The notes under the pieces are model-generated. The model worked only from the letters and a program-made list of their open reading frames with translations. It searched no databases and was not told the DNA's origin. A program made the translations under genes and the position numbers. 64,000 nt of DNA from Acetobacter musti (lineage in GTDB: Bacteria; Pseudomonadota; Alphaproteobacteria; Acetobacterales; Acetobacteraceae), in assembly GCF_011516835.1 (NCBI RefSeq), contig NZ_WOTB01000014.1:1-64000 (forward strand), read 5' to 3'. How positions within the stretch are numbered: the stretch's first letter is position 1; the number at the start of each line of letters is the position of its first letter. This document shows positions 8,178-16,201 of the stretch, piece by piece.

Positions 8178-9826
8178 GGGCTGGCTGTACTGCGTCTGAC
8201 TGTTCTGCGCCTGAAGGTTCTGTGACCAGCGGTTCTGTGTCCGGTGGTTCTGTGTTCGGGGCACGGTCCTTGCGGCGGCGTTTCGGGGGTTTTGCCGCCG
8301 CGTTGCTGATGGCGACCGGGCTGGCGGGATGCGACATGGCGCCGGCCTATAAGCCGGTGAAGCTGGTTTATCCGGCGAACTGGGAGGGGCAGGGCGTCAT
8401 TCGTTACGGGCGGCCGGATGATGGCGCGCCGCGCAGCGACTGGTGGAAGGCGTTTGCCGACCCGCAGCTCGATGCGCTGGAGGAGAAGGCGCTGAAAGCG
8501 AATGCGGATCTGCAGGCCTCGGCTGAGGCGTTCATGCAGTCGCGCGATGTGGCGGCGCAGGTGGCGGCGCATCTGTATCCGCAGGTGACGGGCTCGGCGG
8601 GCGGCGAGAAATGGAAGGGTTCGGCGCATCGTCTGTGGCGTGGCGCGGGTTCGACGGGTCCGATGTATATGTCGTCCGAGCAGTATTCGGGGGCGGCGAC
8701 GTGGGAGCCGGATTTCTGGGATGCGATCCGCAACCGGACGCTGATGGCCAAGCAGTCGGCGCAGCAGGCGGCGGCGGATTATGCGGTGGCGCGGCTGAGT
8801 CTGACGGCTGAGCTGGCCTGGGACTACATGGCGCTGCGTGGGCTGGATGCGCAGGACGCGGTCTACAAGGATTCGATCCGCTATTATCAGCTGGCGGTTC
8901 AGATCACGAAGATGCGGTTGCAGGGGGCGATTTCGGCGGGCATCGACGTGTCGCGCGCCGAGGCGCAGCTTTATGCGACGCAGGCGGCGGAGACGGACAT
9001 CCGGGCGCGACGCGACGTGATGGAGCATGCGATCGCGGTGCTGGTGAATGTGGCGCCGGCGTCTTTCCATATTGCGCCGCTGCGGGTGGACGATCTGAAT
9101 TATCCGGATGTGCGGCCGTCGGCGGGTCTGCCTTCGACTCTGCTGGAGCGGCGGCCGGATATTGCGGCGTCCGAGCGGGAGATGGCGCAGGCGAACCGGG
9201 CGATCGGCGTGTCGCGGGCGGCGTTTTATCCGCATGTGACGTTCAATGCGATGACCGGGTTTATGGATAACGGCTTCGATCTCGCGTCGCTGTCGAACTC
9301 CATGTACAATTTCGGCGCTCAGGCGGTGCTGCCGCTGTTCCAGGGTGGTATTCGCCGGGCGGAGCTGCAGCGGACGTGGTCGCAGTATCGCCGGTCCGAG
9401 GATGAGTACCGGTCCACGGTTCTCTCGGCGTTTCAGGAGGTTGAGGACGGTCTGACGAATGTCAGTCGTCTGCGGACCGAGACGGTGCAGCAGGACAGTG
9501 CGGTGAAGGCCGCGCTGCACACGCAGACGATGACGATGGAGCTGTATACAGGCGGTCTGACGAACTATCTGGATGTGGTTGTGGCGCAGCAGGCGGCGCT
9601 GGTGGCGCGGGTTGCGCTGATGCAGGTGAAGACGCGCGAGCTTCAGGCGAAGGTGACGCTGATCCGGGCGCTGGGCGGCGGGTGGTCGGTGAAGGATCTG
9701 CCGGCGTATAAGCAGATCCGTCCGTTCGAGCCTTTGCAGTATGACGGGCTTCGGACGCCGAAGGGTGTGAGCGGGATTTCGGTTTCGACCGATCCGGGGA
9801 ATGCGAATCTGACGCGGCAGCCGTGA
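8174..9826 (+). CDS. RND outer-membrane lipoprotein channel, NodT family
   Basis: A 550-residue OprM/NodT-type channel. A lipobox LAGC with Cys53 follows a hydrophobic run, so the protein is probably lipidated. Two OEP repeats follow, with the family patterns WWKAFADPQLDALEEKAL, RRPDIAASEREMAQANRAIG and GGLTNYLDVVVAQ. The ATG overlapping the adaptor stop gives an unusual 26-residue extension made of three 15-base direct repeats. A GTG at 8252 would give a standard lipoprotein signal with Cys27 and may be the real start. Last gene of the pump operon. Confidence 0.93.
   Translation: MRAGCTASDCSAPEGSVTSGSVSGGSVFGARSLRRRFGGFAAALLMATGLAGCDMAPAYKPVKLVYPANWEGQGVIRYGRPDDGAPRSDWWKAFADPQLDALEEKALKANADLQASAEAFMQSRDVAAQVAAHLYPQVTGSAGGEKWKGSAHRLWRGAGSTGPMYMSSEQYSGAATWEPDFWDAIRNRTLMAKQSAQQAAADYAVARLSLTAELAWDYMALRGLDAQDAVYKDSIRYYQLAVQITKMRLQGAISAGIDVSRAEAQLYATQAAETDIRARRDVMEHAIAVLVNVAPASFHIAPLRVDDLNYPDVRPSAGLPSTLLERRPDIAASEREMAQANRAIGVSRAAFYPHVTFNAMTGFMDNGFDLASLSNSMYNFGAQAVLPLFQGGIRRAELQRTWSQYRRSEDEYRSTVLSAFQEVEDGLTNVSRLRTETVQQDSAVKAALHTQTMTMELYTGGLTNYLDVVVAQQAALVARVALMQVKTRELQAKVTLIRALGGGWSVKDLPAYKQIRPFEPLQYDGLRTPKGVSGISVSTDPGNANLTRQP
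8216..8260. repeat. 15-base direct repeat, three copies
   Basis: Copies at 8216-8230, 8231-8245 and 8246-8260 all begin GGTTCTGTG. They lie at the very 5' end of the channel gene and encode the peptide pattern GSVxx, upstream of the lipoprotein signal. Confidence 0.8.
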
Positions 9827-9917
9827 GGGCTGGCGTAATCCGCGGCGGCGGCGCGGGGTGGAAAGCCGTTTTTAAGATCTGACGGGTAAGGCGGGTGATG
9901 AGGAGCCTGCCCCGCCC

Positions 9918-11741
9918 ATGACGATTTCAGCGACGACTTCTGCGACGATTTCAGCGACGATTCCTGCGACGAATTCGGTGACGATTCCGGTTGCTGACAC
10001 GGATGAAGCCGCGCTGGATGCGATGCTTGCGCGTTGCCGTGTTCTGGAGCAGCGGCATGATTTCATGGCGATCCGCTGTGAGACGCTTCGTTTTCTGGCC
10101 CGGCATCCGTCGGAGCCCGCGGCCCTGGCTCTGCTGGCCCGGGCGGAATTCCGGCTTGGCCGGCCGGCATGTGCCCTGGCTCCGCTGCGGCGCTGCTGCA
10201 GGCAGTCCGGTCATTTCGTGTTTCGTCTGCTTTATGCGCATTGTCTGAAGAGGCTCGGGCAGACGGAGGCGGCGACGGAGGAGCTGGAGCGGACGGGCCG
10301 TGTCATGCCCGCGACGGGGTCTGCGTTTTACACGGCGGGGGTTGCGTTCGAGGGGATCGGGGAGGCTGCCCGGGCCGTTCGTTTTTACCGGCAGAGTCTT
10401 GAGCTTGCGCCGGATGTGCCCTGTGTGAGCCATCGGCTCGGCAGGCTTCTGCTCGATGAGGGAGAGGCGGAGACCGCGCTCGGTCTGCTTGCCCGGGCCG
10501 TTGCCGCGAAGCCTGACGATGCGCGCTATCATCTCGATTATGGCGTGGCGCTTGAACTGACCGGGCGGCTTGAAGAGTCTCTCCGGGCGGTTGGCGAGGC
10601 GATTGCCCTGGCGCCGTCCAGCGCTGAGGCGCTGCATAATCGCAGCCATCTTCTCCTGCTTCTGAACCGGTCGGAGGAGGCTGTGGCGGCCGCGGATCAT
10701 GCGCTTGCGGTCCGGCCGGCCTTTCCGAAAACGATGTTCACCCGGTCGACGGCGCTGCTCAAGGCGGGGCGGTGGGAGGAGGGATGGCGCGAGTATGAAT
10801 GGCGCTGGCGGTCCTGTCAGACGCCCCGGACCGATATCCGTGCGCCGCTCTGGCAGGGAGAGGATCTGCGGGGGCGGCATATTCTGCTTCATGCGGAGCA
10901 GGGGCTGGGCGATTCCCTCCAGTTCGTGCGCTTCGCTTCTGCTGTCGGCGCGATGGGTGGGCGTGTGACGCTGCATGTGCCGTCTCCGCTTGTGCGGCTG
11001 TTCCGGCGGGTGGAGGGGGTGTCGGAGGTTTTCGGGACTCTTCCGCCGGATGCGCGTTTCGATTTCCACTGTCCGCTCGGAAGTCTGCCGCTGCGGTTCG
11101 GCATCGGGCCGGAGACGGTTCCGGCTGATCCCTATCTGTCCGTTCCGCCGGATGAGGCGGAGCGGCAGGCGCGTCTGGTCAGGGGACTGGCTGAGCGGGG
11201 CGGAGCGGGGCCGGGCGATCTGGTGGCCGGTCTTGTCTGGTCGGGGGCGCCCCGGAAGGACAAGGCCCGGTCTTATGCGCTCGACCGTCGCCGGTCGATC
11301 AGGCTTGAGGAACTGGCGCCGCTTTTTTCGGTATCGGGCGTCCGTTTTGTCAGTTTCCAGCTGGATGAGGCGGCCGGGCAGCGGGCCGGAAGCGGGTTGC
11401 CGCTTATCGACGTGACGAAGGGGATTTCTGATTTCGCGGATACGGCGGCCCGGCTGACGGGGGTGGATCTGCTGATTACGGTTGATACCTCGATCGCGCA
11501 TCTGGCCGGGGGGCTCGGGATGCCGGTCTGGACGCTGTCGCGGTTCGACGGGTGCTGGCGCTGGCTGGAGGGCCGCTCCGACACGCCGTGGTATCCGACG
11601 ATGCGGATTATCCGGCAGGAGCGTCCGGGGGACTGGTCGGGGGCTGTTGCCGGGACGCGGGATCTGCTGGTCCGGGAGGTGGAGCGACGGCAGGCGGGGG
11701 TCCGGGAACAGGTTGTTTCCATGTCTGATTGTCCGGTCTGA
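9918..11741 (+). CDS. TPR protein with GT9-like glycosyltransferase domain
   Basis: A 607-residue protein. The first 25 residues are a four-residue repeat (T-I-S-A variants) encoded by a 12-base DNA repeat. Tetratricopeptide repeats cover roughly residues 30-300 (for example ALHNRSHLLLLLNRSEEAVA). The C-terminal half (about 310-590) resembles ADP-heptose-type heptosyltransferases (GT9): ILLHAEQGLGDSLQFVRF near its start, then ITVDTSIAHLAGGLGMPVW and DTPWYPTMRIIRQ. TPR-GT9 proteins are common in Acetobacteraceae and probably glycosylate proteins or cell-surface glycans; the acceptor is unknown. The real start may lie after the repeat. It stands alone between the pump operon and a small gene. 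Confidence 0.85.
   Translation: MTISATTSATISATIPATNSVTIPVADTDEAALDAMLARCRVLEQRHDFMAIRCETLRFLARHPSEPAALALLARAEFRLGRPACALAPLRRCCRQSGHFVFRLLYAHCLKRLGQTEAATEELERTGRVMPATGSAFYTAGVAFEGIGEAARAVRFYRQSLELAPDVPCVSHRLGRLLLDEGEAETALGLLARAVAAKPDDARYHLDYGVALELTGRLEESLRAVGEAIALAPSSAEALHNRSHLLLLLNRSEEAVAAADHALAVRPAFPKTMFTRSTALLKAGRWEEGWREYEWRWRSCQTPRTDIRAPLWQGEDLRGRHILLHAEQGLGDSLQFVRFASAVGAMGGRVTLHVPSPLVRLFRRVEGVSEVFGTLPPDARFDFHCPLGSLPLRFGIGPETVPADPYLSVPPDEAERQARLVRGLAERGGAGPGDLVAGLVWSGAPRKDKARSYALDRRRSIRLEELAPLFSVSGVRFVSFQLDEAAGQRAGSGLPLIDVTKGISDFADTAARLTGVDLLITVDTSIAHLAGGLGMPVWTLSRFDGCWRWLEGRSDTPWYPTMRIIRQERPGDWSGAVAGTRDLLVREVERRQAGVREQVVSMSDCPV
9920..9991. repeat. 12-base direct repeat, six copies
   Basis: Units start every 12 bases from 9920 to 9980 and share GACGA-TTC. 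Two of them (9920 and 9944) are identical. They form the 5' end of the TPR/glycosyltransferase gene, directly after its start codon. Confidence 0.85.
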
Positions 11742-11852
11742 GCGGGTCTGTGTCTTTCGCGGATCTCCTTTTCTGTCGGGAAGGCTGACGCTTTCCGCTG
11801 AAAGGCGTAACAGTTTTTCTTCCGGTGCGACCGTGCAGGGGGGAGGGACATC

Positions 11853-12080
11853 GTGGGACATAATTATGCTAAGCCGGCCACGGCGGAACAGCGTCTCGGC
11901 CGTGTTCTGTCGCGTATTCCGCCTGACTGGGCTGTGTCGGTTGAACGCGAGCCCATGTCCGGGAAGTGGCGTGCCACGGCGCATGCGCCGGGCGAGGCGG
12001 GGCAGTGGGCCGGGGATGCTTCGGGCCTGGTCGAGGCTCTGGAAGCCGCGTGGCGGCTCAACCGGGCGCCGGCGGGGTGA
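11853..12080 (+). CDS. Small conserved-looking hypothetical protein
   Basis: A 75-residue frame starting with GTG at 11853, with a good ribosome binding site (GGGGGGAGGG) about 6 bases upstream. The product begins MGHNYAKPATAEQRLG and ends LVEALEAAWRLNRAPAG. It contains VSVEREPMSGKWRATAHAP, suggesting a small alpha/beta soluble fold, and no cysteine or membrane segment. I do not recognise a family. Codon use matches the neighbours and the frame stops right before a RepA element, which supports a genuine gene. Confidence 0.55.
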   Translation: MGHNYAKPATAEQRLGRVLSRIPPDWAVSVEREPMSGKWRATAHAPGEAGQWAGDASGLVEALEAAWRLNRAPAG

Positions 12081-12105
12081 GGTGGGTTTGTCTTGGGGGA
12101 TGCTT

Positions 12106-12218
12106 CAGGGCTCTGCCCTGAAACCCGCAAAGGGGCGCGGCCCCTTTGATCCCGGTTGTTTAAATAAAAAGGGATGAAAGGGTCTGTGACCCCTTCCGGG
12201 TGCAGGGCGGCGCCCTGC
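12106..12218. repeat. RepA element (locus 1)
   Basis: Composite palindromic repeat. Module 1 has CAGGGCTCTGCCCTG and AAAGGGGCGCGGCCCCTTT followed by GATCCCGGTT. Module 2 has AAGGGTCTGTGACCCCTT and GCAGGGCGGCGCCCTGC. The spacer between them is AT-rich (TTTAAATAAAAA). It lies downstream of the small gene at 11853. Confidence 0.85.
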
Positions 12219-12257
12219 GTAGCTTCTGTCTGTAAAATATACGATGCTTTTTCGGCT

Positions 12258-12377
12258 CAGGGCTCTGCCCTGAGACCCGCAAGGGGACGCGGTCCCTTTG
12301 ATCCCGGTTTGTTTGATAAAATGAGGCGCAGGAGGCTGTGCTTCCTGCCGGGGGGTGGCGGGGCAGAGTCCCCGTGA
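12258..12377. repeat. RepA element (locus 2)
   Basis: A second copy only 40 bases after locus 1, with the same order: CAGGGCTCTGCCCTG, AAGGGGACGCGGTCCCTTTGATCCCGG split over the two arms, then a diverged second module ending GGCGGGGCAGAGTCCCCG. The pair fills the gap before the radical SAM gene. Confidence 0.8.
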
Positions 12378-12466
12378 CAACGTTCTGGGCCGATCAGTGG
12401 CCGGGGGCGGGCGTTTGCGACGAAATCAATTGACCGGTCGAGGATGAGAACATAACATGAACAGTT

Positions 12467-13699
12467 ATGAAGCGCACTTTCTCCGAACGACTGGCGATCC
12501 TGTCTGACGCGGCGAAATACGATGCCTCCTGTGCGTCCAGCGGCACGGAGAAGCGGACTTCGAAAGGCGGGAAGGGGCTGGGCTCCACTGAGAGCAGCGG
12601 CATCTGTCATGCGCATACGCCGGACGGGCGCTGTATTTCGCTGCTCAAGATCCTGATGACGAATTTCTGCATTTATGACTGTGCGTACTGCATCAACCGG
12701 ATTTCGTCGGGTGTGGAGCGGGCGCGGTTTTCGGTGGAGGATATTGTCTGGCTGACGCTGGAGTTTTACCGGCGCAACTATATCGAGGGGCTGTTTCTGT
12801 CGTCCGGGATTATCCGGTCTTCCGATTATACGATGGAGGAGCTGGTGCGGGTCGCGCGGGTGCTGCGGCTGGAGCATGGGTTCCGGGGATATATTCATCT
12901 GAAGACCATTCCTGACGCGTCGCCGGATCTGCTGGCGGAGGCGGGACTGTATGCCGACCGGCTTTCGATCAATGTCGAGCTGCCGACGGAGAAGGGTCTG
13001 AGTCTGTATGCGCCGGAGAAGAATGCCGCCGGTATTCGCGGCGCCATGGGGCATATTCGCGGCAGGATGGAGGCTGCGGCCGAGAAGGCGCCGTCCGGGC
13101 GCAGGCCGCCGCGTTTCGCGCCGGGCGGGCAGAGCACGCAGATGATCGTCGGGGCCGACGAGGCGACGGATCGTGACATTCTGTCCAGCAGCGCCACGCT
13201 TTATACCGGTTACCGGCTGCGTCGCGTTTATTATTCCGCTTTCAGTCCGATTCCGGATGCGTCCGCGCGGCTTCCGGTCATCCGGCCGCCGCTGCTGCGG
13301 GAGCACCGGCTGTATCAGGCTGACTGGCTTTTCCGTTTTTATGGCTTTGGGTTTCAGGAGATCACGGAGAGCCGGCCTGGCGGGATGCTGGATCTCGACA
13401 TGGACCCGAAGCTGTCCTGGGCGCTGGATCACCGGGCGCTGTTTCCGGTGGATATCAACCGGGCGGATCGTGAAACGCTGCTGCGTATTCCGGGGATCGG
13501 GCCGCGCAGTGTGGCCGCGCTGCTGGCGGCGCGGAAGCATCGCACCGTTCGTCTGGAGGATCTTGAGCGTCTGAAGATCAGCATCCGTAAGGTGCGGCCG
13601 TTTATCACGACGCCGGACTGGCGTCCGACCCGGCTGGCGGACCGCAAGGATCTGCGGGCGCTGTTTGCGCCGGCGCCGGCTCAGCTTTCGCTGTTATGA
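12467..13699 (+). CDS. Putative DNA modification/repair radical SAM protein (TIGR03916-like)
   Basis: A 410-residue radical SAM protein. The cluster cysteines are C68, C72 and C75 in FCIYDCAYC, close to conserved LLKILMTN. The C-terminal part (about 325-375) is a helix-hairpin-helix of the DNA-binding kind (INRADRETLLRIPGIGPRSVAALL). This combination matches the family described as a radical SAM protein linked to uracil-DNA glycosylases. The partner DUF4130 gene starts inside its stop region (4-base overlap), so the two are co-translated. The reaction is unknown; a role in DNA base repair is inferred from family context. Confidence 0.9.
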   Translation: MKRTFSERLAILSDAAKYDASCASSGTEKRTSKGGKGLGSTESSGICHAHTPDGRCISLLKILMTNFCIYDCAYCINRISSGVERARFSVEDIVWLTLEFYRRNYIEGLFLSSGIIRSSDYTMEELVRVARVLRLEHGFRGYIHLKTIPDASPDLLAEAGLYADRLSINVELPTEKGLSLYAPEKNAAGIRGAMGHIRGRMEAAAEKAPSGRRPPRFAPGGQSTQMIVGADEATDRDILSSSATLYTGYRLRRVYYSAFSPIPDASARLPVIRPPLLREHRLYQADWLFRFYGFGFQEITESRPGGMLDLDMDPKLSWALDHRALFPVDINRADRETLLRIPGIGPRSVAALLAARKHRTVRLEDLERLKISIRKVRPFITTPDWRPTRLADRKDLRALFAPAPAQLSLL

Positions 13700-14481
13700 C
13701 GCGGCTGCATGTCGTGACCCTGCCGGCGGATGCGTCGTTTCAGACATGGCGTGATCATGCGAGGAAGCTTCTGCGGAACGATATTCCGGCGTCGTTCGTC
13801 GAATGGCGGGTCCGGTCGGCGCAGGACGATCTGTTTGCGGAGGAGAGTGTGCTTCCGGCTGTGGCGGAGGGCTGTCAGAGGACGGTCCGGCGTGGCTGTG
13901 TGAAGCTGCTGCAGCGTATTCTCTGTCACAGTTCGCCGGACCGGTTTGCCCTGGCCTACCGGGTGCTGTGGCGGGCCGGCCGCGCGCCAGGTCTGATCCG
14001 GGATGCGGCGGACCCGGACATTGCGGCGGCGAATCATATGGCGCGTCAGGTCCGGCATGATGTGCACCATATGAAATCCTATGTCAGGTTCAGCGAGAAA
14101 CAGGTTGCGGGCAGTGTTTCGGGCAGTCAGGCGCGTCATTTCGTGTCCTGGTTCGAGCCTGAGCATCATATTCTTGAAATCGTCGCGCCGTTTTTTGCCG
14201 GGCGGTTTGCCGACATGAACTGGCTGATCCTGACACCGAAAGGATCTGTCGCCTGGGATGGTGCGGAGGCCGTCGTCACGCGAGAGCCCTGCGCCCGTGA
14301 GACGCTGGAGGATGAGACCGGGCATCTCTGGCACACCTATTACCGCTCGGTCTTCAATCCGGCGCGGGTCAAAATGAATGCGATGCGGTCGGGGATGCCC
14401 CGGAAGTTCTGGAAGAACCTGCCGGAAACGGGTCTGATTCCGGAGATGCTGGCGGAGGCCGCACGGCGGGGAGCGGGGTGA
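13696..14481 (+). CDS. DUF4130-family putative DNA repair protein (TIGR03915-like)
   Basis: A 261-residue protein matching the DUF4130 domain: VHHMKSYVRFSE, HFVSWFEPEHHILEIVAPFF and the C-terminal KMNAMRSGMPRKFWKNLPE, followed by LIPEMLAEA. In many proteobacteria this domain is fused at its C-terminus to a UdgX-type uracil-DNA glycosylase. Here translation stops right after the DUF4130 motif and the next 270 bases encode no glycosylase, so this is the stand-alone form. It overlaps the radical SAM gene by four bases and forms a two-gene unit with it. Confidence 0.88.
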   Translation: MTRLHVVTLPADASFQTWRDHARKLLRNDIPASFVEWRVRSAQDDLFAEESVLPAVAEGCQRTVRRGCVKLLQRILCHSSPDRFALAYRVLWRAGRAPGLIRDAADPDIAAANHMARQVRHDVHHMKSYVRFSEKQVAGSVSGSQARHFVSWFEPEHHILEIVAPFFAGRFADMNWLILTPKGSVAWDGAEAVVTREPCARETLEDETGHLWHTYYRSVFNPARVKMNAMRSGMPRKFWKNLPETGLIPEMLAEAARRGAG

Positions 14482-14484
14482 CGG

Positions 14485-14523
14485 GCGTCGTTGAAGAGCG
14501 TCGTTGAAGAGCGCCGTTGAAGA
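14485..14523. repeat. 13-base direct repeat, three copies
   Basis: Three nearly identical copies of GCGTCGTTGAAGA at 14485, 14498 and 14511 (the third has one change), starting within the last bases after the DUF4130 stop codon. The following 200 bases to the next gene are G-rich and hold no recognisable gene. Confidence 0.85.
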
Positions 14524-14750
14524 GCGCTGGTGATGGAGTGGGTGTGACGGGAGTGGGCCGGCTCCGGATGACGGGCGCCGGGTGATGGACGGTTGCTGTT
14601 GCGGGAACTGGTCCGGGGATTGCGGGCCGGGGGTGAGTGTTCACGGCGGGGGTTTGCCGGGGGTGCATGGCAGGCGGTGGGTGGTGTTTAAGAACTTTTC
14701 TGGCATGAAGCTGTTTCTTCAGCGTTCTGTCCGGGATCGGGAGCCTCTGT

Positions 14751-15917
14751 ATGTACCGACGTCAGCTTCTTACCACGATGGCGAGCCTGGCCTCCCTGGA
14801 GGCGGTCTCCGCGCGGGCCGGGACGCGGCCCCGGGCGTTTGTCACTGATCCGCAGGTTCCGCTTCCTCCCGGGTCGCCGGACGTTCCGGACCCGAAGCTT
14901 GTGCCGGTCGCGAGTGCCGCCCGTGTGTGGAACTGTGTGACCACGACGCCGGACGGGAAGGTTTTCGTCAGTTTTCCGTCCTGTGATCGTCCCGGCATCC
15001 AGCTTGCCCGTCTTCTGCCGGGCAGTGTGCTGCGTCCGTTCCCGGATGAGCGGTGGAACGCTTTGCGGGGTCCGTCCTGGACGCCCGCGGATGGTTTTTT
15101 CCTGGTCAATGCCATCCGGATCGGGCCAGACGGCAATCTGTGGGTGATCGATGCAGGTGCGCCGGGAATTGGCCAGCCTGCGGTTCCGGGGGCCGCACGT
15201 CTGTTCGTGTTCGATCCGGACAGCGGCGCGCTGATCCGCACCTATGATCTGGCTGCCGGGCTGCGGGCCGGGAGCTATGTGGACGATATCCGGTTCAACG
15301 GTCCGACGCTCTACGCCACCGATGCGGGGAGCGCGGGGCTTCTGGTGGTGAACATCGCTTCGGGCCGTGTGCGGCGTGTGCTCGATGGTCATCCGCTTCT
15401 GAGCGACCGTAAGCCCATGCGTGCCGATGGTCGTCTGTTGCGCAACGATGCGGGCCGGCCGCTGAAGGTTCAGGCGGACCAGCTTGAGGTCACGCCGGAC
15501 GGGCGGTGGCTTTATGTTCAGCCCTGTTCCGGTCCGCTGGCCCGGATTGCGACGGCGCTGCTCGACGATGAGTCGGCGGGGGCGGAGGCGTTGTCGCGCG
15601 GGCTGGTGCCGTGGCTCGACACCGGGACCACGGGCGGGACCGCGATCGATGCGAATGGCGTGCTTTACATGTCCGATGTCAATCGCCGGCGGATTCTCCG
15701 GATTACGCCGGACCGGCATGTTTCTGTTTTCCTGACCGATCCGAGGCTGATCTGGTCCGATGCGATGTGGATCGATCATGATCGCCGGCTGTGGATTCCG
15801 GTCACGCAGCAGAACCGGACGCACGGGTTTCAGGGCGGCACGCAGTCCGTGATTTATCCGGTCTGGCTTTATGTTGTGACGATCGATGCCGGGCCTTCGC
15901 CGCTGGATCATGCCTGA
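14751..15917 (+). CDS. Secreted major-royal-jelly/yellow-related protein
   Basis: A 388-residue protein whose start has a twin-arginine-like signal (MYRRQLLTTMASLAS, cleavage probably after SARA). The mature part reads as a six-bladed beta-propeller of the MRJP/Yellow family: WNCVTTTPDGKVFVSFP, LVNAIRIGPDGNLWVIDAG, DDIRFNGPTLYATDAGSAGL and SDAMWIDHDRRLWIPVTQ. These proteins resemble SMP-30/gluconolactonase propellers. A periplasmic sugar-lactone or related hydrolase role would fit an acetic acid bacterium, but that is inference. No operon partner; a RepB element follows. Confidence 0.85.
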   Translation: MYRRQLLTTMASLASLEAVSARAGTRPRAFVTDPQVPLPPGSPDVPDPKLVPVASAARVWNCVTTTPDGKVFVSFPSCDRPGIQLARLLPGSVLRPFPDERWNALRGPSWTPADGFFLVNAIRIGPDGNLWVIDAGAPGIGQPAVPGAARLFVFDPDSGALIRTYDLAAGLRAGSYVDDIRFNGPTLYATDAGSAGLLVVNIASGRVRRVLDGHPLLSDRKPMRADGRLLRNDAGRPLKVQADQLEVTPDGRWLYVQPCSGPLARIATALLDDESAGAEALSRGLVPWLDTGTTGGTAIDANGVLYMSDVNRRRILRITPDRHVSVFLTDPRLIWSDAMWIDHDRRLWIPVTQQNRTHGFQGGTQSVIYPVWLYVVTIDAGPSPLDHA

Positions 15918-15974
15918 GAGTGACTTCGGGGGTGCGGCTCTGAGAGACTGCCGGTGAGACCTCCGTTTGATGAT

Positions 15975-16078
15975 ACAGAAGTTTTTGGTGAAGCTTTTTC
16001 CAAAAAGCTTCAGAAGATGCCGCCTTTTTGAAAAAAAGGCGGCACCCGGAAATTTTTTGTTGTTTTTTATCAAAGGCT
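15975..16078. repeat. RepB element (locus 1)
   Basis: About 100 bases built of two nested hairpins: AAGCTTTTT / AAAAAGCTT and GCCGCCTTTTT / AAAAAGGCGGC, bounded by AGTTTTTGGTG on the left and GGCACCCGGAAATTTTTT on the right. It lies just after the MRJP-like gene, where it could also terminate transcription. Confidence 0.85.
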
Positions 16079-16201
16079 TGTTGTGGGGTGTTTCCTGAGG
16101 CTGTCGCCGGGAGCGCGGCGTGTCCGGGCCATCGCGGCAATGTCACTTTCGCCGTTCTGACCGGCGCGTCATCCTGCCTGTGATTTTCACGGAGCATCCT
16201 C

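Noticed and set aside
12106..12377. RepA blocks as a CRISPR array
   Set aside because: The units are palindromic modules of variable order without regularly spaced unique spacers, and no cas genes are present.
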